Of a stretch of DNA of 64,000 nt, positions 17,681-26,452 are shown piece by piece; position 1 is the stretch's first letter; each line of letters begins with the position of its first letter. The translations under genes were made by a program, and so were the position numbers. The DNA comes from an uncultured Ellagibacter sp. (lineage in GTDB: Bacteria > Actinomycetota > Coriobacteriia > Coriobacteriales > Eggerthellaceae): positions 1-64,000 of the forward strand of contig CAKUGU010000008.1 of NCBI GenBank assembly GCA_934654815.1, read 5' to 3'. The notes beneath the pieces are model-generated. The model was not told the origin of the DNA. It did no database searches and was given only the letters and a program-made list of their open reading frames with translations.

Positions 17681-17686
17681 TATACT
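17681..17686 (+). promoter_or_regulatory. Probable -10 box of the signalling operon
   Basis: TATACT on the plus strand, 41 bases before the proposed GTG start at 17728, in the divergent gap 17514-17727. No clear -35 hexamer at standard spacing. Confidence 0.4.
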
Positions 17687-17727
17687 GGGCATGGCGGCGC
17701 ACGAAAGCGGGAGAATCGGACGGGCAC

Positions 17728-19497
17728 GTGGGGAAACGCGATCGGCACAAGGCAACAGGGGGCTTCGAGCGAAAGGCTCGCGGATCCTTCGCGCTCGCCG
17801 CTTGCCTCCTCGCCGCCGCCCTCGCCGCCGTGCAGGCGTTTTCCGGTTTGGCGCCGGCGCCCGCCCACTCCGTCGGCCAAGGCCCGTCGAGTACCTCGGG
17901 CCTCATGATGCTCGGCGGCGCGGCCATCGGCGCGTGGTGCTTCACGGCGAATCTGCGCTGCTCGGACGCGATCATAAGAAGGAACCTCACCGTTATCTCG
18001 GCGCTCCTCGTCTTCTGGCTCCTCGACGTTTTGGTGAAGTACCCGGCCGAGGACGACTGGGCGGTGTCGATGCTATGGTACCTGTACTACGTCCCCATGC
18101 AGTTCGTGCCGACGCTGTTCCTCGCAAGCGCCTGCCGCGCCGCAGCGCTCGACGTCAAGCCCGGCATCCGGAGGGCGCTCTCCTGCGCCTACGTCGCCGA
18201 CGCGGCCGTCGTCGCGATGATCCTGACGAACAACGTCCACCACCTCGCGTTCGCCTTCGACTTCTCGAACCCGAACTGGGGCGGCGAGTACGTCTACGGC
18301 TGGGTGTACGGCGCATCGATCGCCTTGCAGCTTTCCCAGTACCTCTGCTTCTTCGTCGCCGCGGTGCCCGCCGCCCGCAAGCAGCTGCGCAGCGCCTTCG
18401 TGCCGCTGCTCGTCATCGTCGGCGTGGGAGCGGCCTACAGCGTTCTGTACATCCTCCGCCATACCGCCTTCTTCTCGACCAACATCGCGCTTGTATACTG
18501 CACGCTCGCGGTGGTCGCGCTCGAGCTGTCGCTCGATCTGGGGATATTCCCCTCGTATTTGCAGTACGGCCGTTTCTTCGAGAAGCTTCCCTTCGACGTG
18601 CGCATCCGCTCGAAAGCGGGCGGCACGGTGCTTAGGAGCGATCGCGCGCAGCCCCTTTCGCCGGCCGCCGAAAGCGCGCTCGCGCACGTCCGGACCCCTC
18701 TCCACGGCGTCACAGCCTTCCGCACCTCGGCCGTGCCCTCGACGCTCTTCAAGCTGTACCCCATAACGGGCGGGGAGGCGCTTTTGGTCGAGGACGTGTC
18801 GGAGGTCGACGCGCGCCGGGCCGAGCTTTCCGCCCGGCAAGAGCGTCTCAAGCGAGCGAACGCCCTGCTCGTCCGCGATCGCGAGGTGAAGCATCGCGCG
18901 CAGCGGCAGAAGGCCGACCGCGCGCTCTTCGACGAGATCGAGCGCGCGCTTTCAAGCAAGACCCGTCGCATCGAGGAGCTTCTAGCCGGCATGCCCGAGG
19001 GAAGCGGCGCCGCCGAACGCGCCGAGCGCCGCGAGACGCTCATGGAGGTGAAGCTGCTCGTCGCGTACTGCAAGCGCAAGGGCGGGCTCGTGATCGCGCA
19101 GGAATGCGACCCCGACTTCGACCGCGAGCGGCTGCAGCTCGCGTTCAACGAGACGGCGTCCGACCTGCGCTCGCTCGACATAGACTGCGCCGCGCTCGTG
19201 GAAACGTCCCAGATCCTGCCCGCGGCGGCGGCGAGCATGCTCTACGACTGCCTTTACGACTTCGCGGCAGCCGCCTTCTCGGCGAAAGACCCCGTGCTCA
19301 TGCTGTACGTGCGCGATGCGGGCTCCCGGGCGGTCGAATTCCGCGCGGCACTTGAAACGACCGGCGCGCGAACGCCGCGCTACGAGGAGGCGCTTGGCGA
19401 TTTGCGCCGCGCGCTCGGGAAGCGATGCGCGCGTTTCATGCTCTCCACCTCGGAGACGGGCGCGAGCCTCGCCGTCGTCATCCGTTGGGAGGAATGA
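17728..19497 (+). CDS. 7TM-domain protein with degenerate histidine-kinase-like C-terminus
   Basis: About 589 residues. Seven hydrophobic segments span roughly residues 20-290 (histidine kinase N-terminal 7TM type), then a coiled coil (ARRAELSARQERLKRANALL). The C-terminal 200 residues keep the layout of a kinase dimerisation and ATP-binding region (RRIEELLAGMPEGSG, LLVAYCKRKGGLVI, AASMLYDCLYDFAAAAF) but show neither an H-box nor G-boxes, so it is probably a pseudokinase or signal partner. The stop is three bases before the ATG of a real histidine kinase, with a response regulator after it: one operon. The start is uncertain; GTG 17728 is preceded by GGGAGAA at a long distance, and a frame exists back to 17620. 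Confidence 0.7.
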   Translation: MGKRDRHKATGGFERKARGSFALAACLLAAALAAVQAFSGLAPAPAHSVGQGPSSTSGLMMLGGAAIGAWCFTANLRCSDAIIRRNLTVISALLVFWLLDVLVKYPAEDDWAVSMLWYLYYVPMQFVPTLFLASACRAAALDVKPGIRRALSCAYVADAAVVAMILTNNVHHLAFAFDFSNPNWGGEYVYGWVYGASIALQLSQYLCFFVAAVPAARKQLRSAFVPLLVIVGVGAAYSVLYILRHTAFFSTNIALVYCTLAVVALELSLDLGIFPSYLQYGRFFEKLPFDVRIRSKAGGTVLRSDRAQPLSPAAESALAHVRTPLHGVTAFRTSAVPSTLFKLYPITGGEALLVEDVSEVDARRAELSARQERLKRANALLVRDREVKHRAQRQKADRALFDEIERALSSKTRRIEELLAGMPEGSGAAERAERRETLMEVKLLVAYCKRKGGLVIAQECDPDFDRERLQLAFNETASDLRSLDIDCAALVETSQILPAAAASMLYDCLYDFAAAAFSAKDPVLMLYVRDAGSRAVEFRAALETTGARTPRYEEALGDLRRALGKRCARFMLSTSETGASLAVVIRWEE

Positions 19498-19500
19498 GCC

Positions 19501-20994
19501 ATGGACTTCCTCTTCGACGCGAAAGCCCCCGTCGCCTTGGCGCTTACCGTGCTGTTCTACCTGCTCACCGTGGCGCAGACGCTTCATGCGCTCTTCTTCC
19601 TGTGCCGCAGGGACACGCGCGCGGCGTCGGTCGCGTCGCTTTTCGAGCTCTTGGTGCTCGCTCACCTGCTCATAGGCTGCGCCGGTGCCGATTCGCTCTA
19701 CAACGGCTACGGCACCGCCCTCTTCCGCATGAAGGCGATCGTCCTCCCCGTCGAAACGCTTCTTTGGGCGAACGCGGCCGCGGCGGTGGCCGCCCTTCTC
19801 CTGGCATGGCGGCAAAAGAACCCGCAGCGCCTGTTCGAAGCCGTGCTTCTCGGCGCGTGCACGCCTGCGGCGGTGTCCCTTGCGGGCCCGGCGATCGTGT
19901 ACCTCGTCATAGCCGATGCGTGCTACTTCGCGTTCCGCACCGGGCTCTCCCTCGCGATCGATGTGCGCTACAACAGGGAAAACGTCTCGCTCATCTCGGT
20001 GGTGAACGCGGTCGACGCGCTGCCCGAGGGCGTCATCTGCGCCGACGAGAGGGGCCGCATCCTCTTCATGAACGATTCGATGCGCGAATGCCTGACGTCG
20101 CTCGGATTCGCGACCGACCTCGCCGACACGGCATCGCTGTGGGACGACCTGGAACGCATGGCGTGCGCGGGCACCTGCCCCGCCGACGCGAGCCTGCCGG
20201 AAGGCGTTCGCCTGCAGATATCCCCCGCGCAAACGCGCCTGTTCGTGCGCGACCGCGTGCTGCTCGGGAAGAAGGAGTACCGGCGCATGGTCGCGATCGA
20301 CGTGACCGAGGAGGAGTCGGTGAACGTGGAAATCGAGCAGACGAACCGCCTGATGGAAGCCGCGAACGCCGAGCTCTCCGAATCGATGGGGAACGTGGCC
20401 GAGCTCGCGCGCGACGAGGCCCTCCTGCACATGAAGGCACGCGTGCACGACACGATCGGCCAGCGGTTGTCCATCCTGCACCGCTACCTGGAAGACGACG
20501 ACGCGGAAGAGAAGGGGCTCTCGCAGGTGGTCGCCCTTCTGCGCAGCATCGTCGACGACCTGGCGTCGCCCGAAGACCCGTCCAGCGCCGAGGACCGCGC
20601 GCTCGAGCTCGCGTCCATCAAGAGCGCCTTCTCGCTCGTGGGCATCGCGTTTACGGTGACCGGCAAGCTGCCACGCGACGATGCCGTCGCCCAGGCATTC
20701 GTGCAGGTCATTCGCGAGGCGTCCACCAACGCCGCCAAGCATGCCCAAGCACAGCGCATAACCGTCGCCCTTTCCGAGCACGACGGCACCGCCCGTCTCG
20801 TCGTCGAGAACGACGGGGCGCCGCCCGTGAAGAACATGCATGAGGGAACGGGGCTTCCCCTCATGCGCGAGGCCATGGAGAAGGTCGGAGGCAGCTTGAG
20901 CGTGGCATCGACGTCGCCGTTCACGCTTGTCGCAAAGGCCCCAACGGAGAGAGAAAGCGGAAATCGAGATCCCGATCAAGGAGGAAGACCATGA
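19501..20994 (+). CDS. Sensor histidine kinase, NarL/DesK-type (HisKA_3)
   Basis: A 497-residue membrane kinase. The N-terminus has about five to six membrane segments up to residue 155, a PAS-like segment (VDALPEGVICADERGRILFM), a coiled coil, the HisKA_3 phosphoacceptor motif KARVHDTIGQRLSIL (His near residue 319), an N-box (VIREASTNAAKHAQA), and G-box elements VENDGAPPV and GTGLPLMREAMEKVGG. It should phosphorylate the regulator whose ATG overlaps its stop codon by four bases (ATGA). The upstream 7TM pseudokinase-like gene is three bases away, so the three are probably translated together. The signal is unknown. Confidence 0.9.
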   Translation: MDFLFDAKAPVALALTVLFYLLTVAQTLHALFFLCRRDTRAASVASLFELLVLAHLLIGCAGADSLYNGYGTALFRMKAIVLPVETLLWANAAAAVAALLLAWRQKNPQRLFEAVLLGACTPAAVSLAGPAIVYLVIADACYFAFRTGLSLAIDVRYNRENVSLISVVNAVDALPEGVICADERGRILFMNDSMRECLTSLGFATDLADTASLWDDLERMACAGTCPADASLPEGVRLQISPAQTRLFVRDRVLLGKKEYRRMVAIDVTEEESVNVEIEQTNRLMEAANAELSESMGNVAELARDEALLHMKARVHDTIGQRLSILHRYLEDDDAEEKGLSQVVALLRSIVDDLASPEDPSSAEDRALELASIKSAFSLVGIAFTVTGKLPRDDAVAQAFVQVIREASTNAAKHAQAQRITVALSEHDGTARLVVENDGAPPVKNMHEGTGLPLMREAMEKVGGSLSVASTSPFTLVAKAPTERESGNRDPDQGGRP

Positions 20995-21608
20995 TCAAGA
21001 TCGTCATCGTCGAGGACCAGGCCATACTGCGCGATTCCCTTTCGGCCACGATAGGGCTGCAGGACGACATGGAGGTCGTCTCCTCCGTGGCAGACGCCGC
21101 CTTGGCGCTTGACCAGGTCGAACGCGCCGGCGCGAACTGCGCGCTGCTCGACGTGTGCACCGAAAACGACTCAAGCGGCATCGTGGCCGCGGGCCGCATA
21201 AAGGAGGCGCACCCCGACGTGCGGGTCATCATCATGACCGGCATGCCCGAGATCACCTTCGTGGAGCAGGCGCGGGAAGCCGGCGTGGACAGCTTCGTGT
21301 ACAAGAACGTCGGCACGGGCGAGCTTTTGAGCATCATCCGCTCGACGATGGAAGGCTATTCCACGTTCCCCCGCGCCCAGGAAAGCATATTTTCGGGAGC
21401 CTCCGCGCTCACCGACGTGGAGATCGACATCTTGCGGCTGGTCTGCGAGACGAAGACGCGCAAGGAAATCGCCCAAGAGCTGTACCTGTCGGAGGGCACG
21501 GTGAAGCGCCACATCTCCGAGATCCTCGCGAAGACGGGCTACGACAACATCCTGCGCCTCGCCGTGCACGCGGTGTCGAGCGGGCTCATCGTCCCCAAGA
21601 TGCACTAA
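20991..21608 (+). CDS. NarL/FixJ-type response regulator
   Basis: A 205-residue regulator. The receiver domain has the acidic pair in VIVEDQAILRDSL, the phospho-acceptor Asp in NCALLDVCTENDSSG, Thr in IIMTGMPE and Lys in FVYKNVGTGELL. The C-terminal LuxR helix-turn-helix reads LTDVEIDILRLVCETKTRKE then EIAQELYLSEGTVKRHISEI. It is the output of the preceding 7TM/kinase pair, with which it overlaps by four bases. Targets are not evident; the next genes (DUF4428 protein and lipoprotein) are on the same strand after 160 bases. Confidence 0.92.
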   Translation: MIKIVIVEDQAILRDSLSATIGLQDDMEVVSSVADAALALDQVERAGANCALLDVCTENDSSGIVAAGRIKEAHPDVRVIIMTGMPEITFVEQAREAGVDSFVYKNVGTGELLSIIRSTMEGYSTFPRAQESIFSGASALTDVEIDILRLVCETKTRKEIAQELYLSEGTVKRHISEILAKTGYDNILRLAVHAVSSGLIVPKMH

Positions 21609-21768
21609 CGGAGCGAAAAGCGAGCGCAAGCGCGCGAGGCACCCGAAATGGGCCGCAAGGTGGCGCGCCGACCCGTTCGCATGGGACGCCGGGACATTCC
21701 CCCTGTCGGTTCGTTGCCGCATCATCTTTCGCAGAAGATGCGGGCACCAAACGGCGAAAGGGGATCCC

Positions 21769-22503
21769 ATGGGACTGTTCGGGAAGATCTTCGAGAAGAA
21801 ATCCTGCGATATCTGCGGCGGGGAGATAGGCTTGCTCGGGAACCGGAAGCTTGAGGACGGCAACCTCTGCAAGGAATGCGCCGCCAAGCTCTCCCCCTTC
21901 TTCAGCGAGCGCCGCCGAAGCACCGTCGAGCAGATTCGCGAGCAGCTCGACTACCGCGAGGCCAACAAGGAACGCGTGGCGGCGCTGAACGTGACACGCA
22001 CGCTCGGCGGGTCGACCAAGGTCCTGCTCGACGAGGACGCAGGGCGCTTCGTGGTGACATCCGCCTCGCGCTGGCGCGACGCGAACCCCGACGTGATCGA
22101 CTTTTCGCAGGTCACCGGCTGCGACACCGAAACTCGCGAAACGCGCACCGAACTCTACCGCGAAGGCTCCGAGGGCGAGCGCGAAAGCTACGACCCGCCG
22201 CGCTACGACATCGACTACGACATGTACCTGACCATCCACGTGAACTCCCCGTACTTCGACGAGATCGCCTTCAAGGTGAACGACTACCGCATCGAGGAGC
22301 GCTATTCCGTCGAGTTCCGGGAGGCCGAGCGCCAGGCGAACGAGATCCGCGAGGCGCTTGTCAGCATGCGCGAGCGCGTGCGCGAGGAGGCGGCTGCGGC
22401 GAAGGCCCCGAAACAGGCGGTGACCTGCCCCTTCTGCGGGGCGACCACCACGCCCGACGCGAGCGGGCGTTGCGAGTTCTGCGGCGGTGCCATAGGGGCG
22501 TGA
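21769..22503 (+). CDS. DUF4428 domain protein with zinc ribbons
   Basis: A 244-residue cytoplasmic protein. The N-terminus GKIFEKKSCDICGGEIGLLG...LCKECAAKLSP is the DUF4428 zinc ribbon. A beta-rich middle part (VLLDEDAGRFVVTSASRW, FSQVTGCDTET, YDMYLTIHVNSPYFDEI) is typical of DUF4428 and SHOCT-like proteins, then a coiled coil and a second ribbon CPFCGATTTPDASGRCEFCG at the end. Function unknown; such proteins occur with SPFH/zinc-ribbon genes like those at 14.6-17.5 kb. GAAAGGGGA lies before the ATG. Confidence 0.82.
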   Translation: MGLFGKIFEKKSCDICGGEIGLLGNRKLEDGNLCKECAAKLSPFFSERRRSTVEQIREQLDYREANKERVAALNVTRTLGGSTKVLLDEDAGRFVVTSASRWRDANPDVIDFSQVTGCDTETRETRTELYREGSEGERESYDPPRYDIDYDMYLTIHVNSPYFDEIAFKVNDYRIEERYSVEFREAERQANEIREALVSMRERVREEAAAAKAPKQAVTCPFCGATTTPDASGRCEFCGGAIGA

Positions 22504-22611
22504 AGGCGCGCATGCAGGCCGATTCCGCCGGGACGGGCAGGCTTCGGCACAGGCGATCCGACGCGCATGGGAAATGCATCGAGAGGCAAAGACCGGAAAG
22601 GAAGTGTCATC

Positions 22612-23427
22612 ATGAAATCGAAAGGGAAGATCCTCGCAGTCGCCGCGTTCGCGTTCGCGCTGTGCCTGGCGCTCGTCGGTTGCGGCGGGTCGGGCGGCGG
22701 CGACAAAAGCGCCGACTACAAGAAAGCGGTCGTGGGAACATGGGAGCTCACCGAGATCACGGGCGCTTCCGATGACGACATGGCCATGATGAAGGCGTTC
22801 GGCCTGACCGTCGAGATGGCGTTCGCCGAAGACGGGACGTTCAAGATCGGCATGCTCGGCGAGACGATCGACGGCACCTGGGAAGCCCCGTCGGCCGGCA
22901 AGGTCGTCATGAAGGCCGATGGCGACTCCATCGAAGCCACAATCGAAGACGGCGTGCTCTCCGCCGAGGTCGAAGGCGACAGCATGAAGCTCAAGAAGTC
23001 GAGCGACGAGGTGAAGGACCTGACCGCGGCGGCAAGCTCCTCGGACGGGATCGACCTCACCGCGGACAAGGAGACGACGGCCATCGACAAGGAGATCGTG
23101 AGCGACGACGTCCTTTCGGTGAAGGTCGTCAACAAGAAGCAGGACTGGATGGACGACTGCGGCTACACGCTCGTCATCACGAACAAAACCGCCGACACCC
23201 CCATCGACGTGGCCTCGGCGTACGGTACCTGGGTGGTGAACGGCAAGATGATCGACCCGCTTCTGTACGAGTCGATCCAGCCGGGCGCCTACGCGGAGAC
23301 GTTCATGTCCTTCACCGACGACGGCGTCAAGAGCATCGACGACTTGAAGGGCGTGAAGGGCTCGTTCGAGGTCGCCAACTCGACCACGTACGATTCCATC
23401 GAGACGATTCCTGTCGAGCTGCCGTAA
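22612..23427 (+). CDS. Lipoprotein with lipocalin-like and DUF5067-like parts
   Basis: A 271-residue lipoprotein: basic start MKSKGK, hydrophobic core and lipobox LVGC (Cys about residue 23), then a Gly/Ser tether. Residues about 35-125 resemble a small lipocalin-like barrel (VVGTWELTEITGASDDD, FAEDGTFKIGMLGETIDGTW). The C-terminal 110 residues resemble DUF5067/DUF4352 immunoglobulin-like domains (CGYTLVITNKTADTPIDVAS, PGAYAETFMSF). Probably displayed on the outer face of the membrane; function unknown. ATG 22612 follows GGAAAGGAAG; the frame runs 15 codons further back without support. A terminator follows. Confidence 0.8.
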   Translation: MKSKGKILAVAAFAFALCLALVGCGGSGGGDKSADYKKAVVGTWELTEITGASDDDMAMMKAFGLTVEMAFAEDGTFKIGMLGETIDGTWEAPSAGKVVMKADGDSIEATIEDGVLSAEVEGDSMKLKKSSDEVKDLTAAASSSDGIDLTADKETTAIDKEIVSDDVLSVKVVNKKQDWMDDCGYTLVITNKTADTPIDVASAYGTWVVNGKMIDPLLYESIQPGAYAETFMSFTDDGVKSIDDLKGVKGSFEVANSTTYDSIETIPVELP

Positions 23428-23457
23428 CGGCAAAGACCGCGGCTTCGCCTTTTCCCA

Positions 23458-23495
23458 GATGCGGCGCCTCCAGACACGTTCGGAGGCGCCGCATC
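23458..23495 (+). terminator. 14-bp perfect hairpin after the lipoprotein gene
   Basis: GATGCGGCGCCTCC (23458-23471) and its exact complement (23482-23495) around a ten-base loop. Only a short pyrimidine stretch follows, so it is a probable terminator without a canonical T-run. Confidence 0.65.
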
Positions 23496-23531
23496 CTCAT
23501 GTTCGCGCATGCGAGCTGCTATCATGGGCGC

Positions 23532-23747
23532 ATGGACGATTTCGAGAAAAAGTGGCGGCGCATCCAAGAGCAGCTCCGCATCCAGATGAACGGCGACGAG
23601 CAACCGCGCATATCGAGCGGGCGCACCCTGTTCGGCATCCAAAGCGAAGGCGAGCGCAAGATGGAGGAGTTCGCCCGCCAAATCGAGCAGGAGCGGCAGG
23701 AGAAGCGGCGGAGCCGAAACGGATCCGACGGCAAGCGGGATGAGTAG
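23532..23747 (+). CDS. Small charged hypothetical protein, probably leaderless
   Basis: A 71-residue, very charged helical protein (MDDFEKKWRRIQEQL, EEFARQIEQERQEKRR) that I do not recognise. There is no ribosome-binding site, but TATCAT (23520-23525) ends six bases before the ATG, the spacing expected of a leaderless mRNA; the same arrangement precedes trmO at 27563. Codon usage is in keeping with its neighbours. It could be spurious. Confidence 0.5.
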   Translation: MDDFEKKWRRIQEQLRIQMNGDEQPRISSGRTLFGIQSEGERKMEEFARQIEQERQEKRRSRNGSDGKRDE

Positions 23748-23855
23748 TTCGGCAACGTTTTCCGCGGAACGATTTGTGGAAAATCCTCCACATCGATAGG
23801 AGGCTATTGATTTCTCAGCACGGCGCTACCCTCGCACAACTTCTATCGCGTTCAA

Positions 23856-25157
23856 CTAGAGAAACATCACCATGTATATCGGCAAGTACGCTACAGGGCC
23901 ATCAACTTCGACGTTGCCTTCGTACAGGACGAACGCTTCCACTATTCCATAGTTCACAGTGTTGAGAGCATGGGTTAGAGCACTGTGGCGCTTGTATCCC
24001 TTTCCAGATTTCACCTCGAGCGGCACGACGCGGCGGTCGCTTGTTTGAATCACGAAGTCGAGTTCACCGACATTGCGCGCTTTGAAGTAGTACAACCCAT
24101 GTCCATGCGCTGCTAACTCCTGTGCCACGGCGTTCTCGTATATTGCGCCGAAGTTGATATCCGGACGGCTACCAAGCATGTCTCTAACCACGTTCATCCC
24201 GCATTGGTACGTCAGCAGCCCGACATCCGAACTGAACAGCTTGAACTTCGGAGATTCCATATTCGCCGCAAGCGGGTAACGCGGCTCTCTCACATTGTAG
24301 GTGGGTAACGCAACGCTTGCATCCGCAAGCCACATGAAATCGTTGTCGTAACGATTGAAGTGGGAATCGCCCTCAACATCGCGAACGACAAACCGCTTAT
24401 CCTGCTGACTTATCTCCGAGGGCATAAGATCGAAAATCCTGCGTACAACCCGAGCTCGGTCGCCCGCATATTTACCGATATCCCAGCGATATTGCGTGAC
24501 AATCGCTTCTTGCGCGGCTCTTGCTCGCGTCACGTCGTCAGACTCCACGAATGATGCAACAACATCCGGCATACCACCGCTTATGAGATAGCGATGAAAC
24601 AACCCAAGCAATCTGCCGTGCACGAACTCATCCACTGGGCGACGATCATGCAATGCGTTCCTCGCCTCGTCAAGCACCTCCGGCGCGACCCCGTTTGCCC
24701 AGCAGAATTCCTCGAAATCGAGCGGATACATCTTAACGGTATTCAGAGAGCCGACAGGTGCCGAAGCTATGCCTTTCAGCTCAACACCCAACAGCGATCC
24801 CGACAGGATATAATCGTAATCGTTGCGCTCCATAAGGAATTTGATAGCCGTAACGGCCTCTTTGCACTCTTGAATCTCATCAAGGAACAGCACCGTTTCA
24901 CCCGGCACTAAAGGAGCATCAGCAAAAGCCGTCAGACGCAGAAACAGCTCTGACGAGTTTTTCGCTGATTCAACGGCAGCGCGGGCCTCCGAATTCTCGA
25001 AAAAGTTGATTTCGGCCACGTGAGTCCAATGCTTTGCGGCGAAATCGCGTACGAGGAATGTTTTGCCCACCTGGCGAGCCCCCGTAACAAGGAGCGCCCG
25101 CTTTGCTCGAGTGCGATACCACTCCTCGAGCTGGCCCATAGCTTTTCGCTTTAGCAT
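23856..25157 (-). CDS. AAA family ATPase with C-terminal DUF4143 domain
   Basis: A 433-residue ATPase. Walker A is VTGARQVGKTFLV near residue 25, Walker B is VLFLDEIQE, and sensor-like YILSGSLLG follows; the C-terminal DUF4143 part has LGSRPDINFGAIYENAVAQE and the nuclease-like stretch GELDFVIQTSDRRVVPLEVKSG (ExK pattern). The DUF4143 family is widespread in gut bacteria, often in many copies per genome, and its role is not established. The gene is clearly AT-richer than its surroundings, a sign of recent transfer. GGAGA before ATG 25157 sets the start. Three 33-bp-phased direct repeats lie immediately upstream. Confidence 0.88.
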   Translation of the reverse strand: MLKRKAMGQLEEWYRTRAKRALLVTGARQVGKTFLVRDFAAKHWTHVAEINFFENSEARAAVESAKNSSELFLRLTAFADAPLVPGETVLFLDEIQECKEAVTAIKFLMERNDYDYILSGSLLGVELKGIASAPVGSLNTVKMYPLDFEEFCWANGVAPEVLDEARNALHDRRPVDEFVHGRLLGLFHRYLISGGMPDVVASFVESDDVTRARAAQEAIVTQYRWDIGKYAGDRARVVRRIFDLMPSEISQQDKRFVVRDVEGDSHFNRYDNDFMWLADASVALPTYNVREPRYPLAANMESPKFKLFSSDVGLLTYQCGMNVVRDMLGSRPDINFGAIYENAVAQELAAHGHGLYYFKARNVGELDFVIQTSDRRVVPLEVKSGKGYKRHSALTHALNTVNYGIVEAFVLYEGNVEVDGPVAYLPIYMVMFL

Positions 25158-25187
25158 GCAGTCTCCAATCAAAAGCGTCACCTGGGG

Positions 25188-25271
25188 TTTGTCAATCTGC
25201 TAACCGAATTATAGTCAGTTTTTGTCAATTTGCTAGCTTCTAACGTGCATAGATTTGTCAATTTGCTAACC
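25188..25271. repeat. Three 18-bp direct repeats at exact 33-bp spacing upstream of the DUF4143 ATPase
   Basis: TTTGTCAATCTGCTAACC (25188), TTTGTCAATTTGCTAGCT (25221) and TTTGTCAATTTGCTAACC (25254) recur every 33 bases, i.e. about three helical turns, in the divergent gap between the ATPase gene and the nitroreductase gene. On the minus strand the units read GGTTAGCAAATTGACAAA, and a TATAAT sits between two of them, so they overlap the likely ATPase promoter. They look like cooperative operator sites rather than a CRISPR array. Confidence 0.7.
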
Positions 25272-25381
25272 TCAGCACATAGATTCCTCCAACAGCAAAC
25301 GTGACCGGATGAGCGAAAACTACTCGAAAAGTGTGCTACGGTTTTCCCGAGTTGCAAACTTTTTTCGAGAAAGGACCCATC

Positions 25382-25894
25382 GTGGAATTCTCCGACGTCA
25401 TCGAGAAGCGCTATTCGTGCAAAAGCTACAGCGACCGCCAGATCACGCGCGAGCAGCTGGATGCCATTTTGGGCGCCGCGCGCGTGGCCCCCACGGCGAA
25501 GAACCTGCAGGAGCAGCGCATCTATGTCATCCAGTCGCCCGAGGCGCTGGCGAAGGTGGACGAGCTGACGCCGTGCCGCTACAACGCGCCCACCGTGCTC
25601 ATGGTGGCGTTCAACAGCGAGAACGTGTTCACCTACCCCGGCGGCAAGCGCGACTCCGGAATCGAGGACGCCTCCATCGTGGCGACGCATCTGCTGTTGG
25701 CCGCCGCGAACGCGGGCGTTGACAGCTGCTGGGTGAACTTCTTCGACCCGGATGCGGCAGCCAAGGCGTTCGACCTGCCAAGCAACGAAGAGGTTCTCAT
25801 GCTGCTCGATCTGGGGTTCGCCGCCGAAGGCGCAGGCCCTCTGGCGAACCACGCCAGCCGCAAACCCCTCGATGAAACGGTGAGCTACCTGTAA
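25382..25894 (+). CDS. Nitroreductase family protein
   Basis: A 170-residue flavin-dependent oxidoreductase-type protein. It begins EFSDVIEKRYSCKSYSDRQI, the usual FMN-binding start (RxSxRxF-like, with Cys and Lys here), followed by AARVAPTAKNLQEQRIYVI and a C-terminal ASIVATHLLLAAANAGVDSCW helix and LDLGFAAEGAGPLANHASRK. Length suits the small NfsA/FRP-like group. Substrate unknown; gut relatives reduce nitro compounds or quinones. GTG 25382 has GAAAGGA six to seven bases before it; the frame extends back to 25331 without a site. Confidence 0.87.
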   Translation: MEFSDVIEKRYSCKSYSDRQITREQLDAILGAARVAPTAKNLQEQRIYVIQSPEALAKVDELTPCRYNAPTVLMVAFNSENVFTYPGGKRDSGIEDASIVATHLLLAAANAGVDSCWVNFFDPDAAAKAFDLPSNEEVLMLLDLGFAAEGAGPLANHASRKPLDETVSYL

Positions 25895-26134
25895 ATCCTA
25901 CGGGCTCCGCGGGCGCAAGCAGGTGCGCGCGGAACCTGCAGAGCGGCACGACTCCGGAGGGCGGAACCAGCCGTTTCGCCCTCGTCTTTCCCCTCGCCAC
26001 GCACATGCTGCACGATCGATTTCGCTTTTCCACCGCTTCGCTATGCAGGCACGTACCGCTTCGGCTCGATTCCACCCTCTCGTGCATTATCCCACTCGCT
26101 TTTGCGGCGTTCTTTCTCGATTCAGCCTTCTCGT

Positions 26135-26273
26135 GGACAAAAAAGGGCGATATGCGAGCCCGCTTTCCTTGCTTGCGGATTCACATCAAATCTGACCTGG
26201 TGTTTCATTTTCCGTTCTTCGCTCATCTCTTTCCGAAGTCCGCGAGAGACTCGCATATCGCCGTCTTTTGTCC
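26135..26273. repeat. Palindromic intergenic repeat, copy 3
   Basis: Within the 558-base gap 25895-26452, which holds no other recognisable feature. Ends GGACAAAAAAGGGCGATATG + CGAG (26135-26158) and the inverted 26250-26273 match at 22 of 24 positions, giving a 139-bp element. Its centre carries GACCTGG (26194-26200). Nearly the same size as copy 1 (141 bp). Confidence 0.7.
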
Positions 26274-26452
26274 GCCGCAGGGCCTCAGCCGAGTACGGTT
26301 TGTCGGCCTCGCGGCGTTTCGGCAACGGCTCGGCAACGGCGTGCGAAAGACGGTTGCCCTTCCCGCCGCGCAGGCGCACCATGACGTCGACAACCAAGCC
26401 CGCGTGCGGAGCAACGAATCCGCATGCGGGCACGCGACTGAAAGGACGCACC

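Noticed and set aside
25188..25271. Possible small CRISPR array.
   Set aside because: Repeat 18 and spacer 15 bases, only three units, AT-rich and over a promoter; no cas genes.
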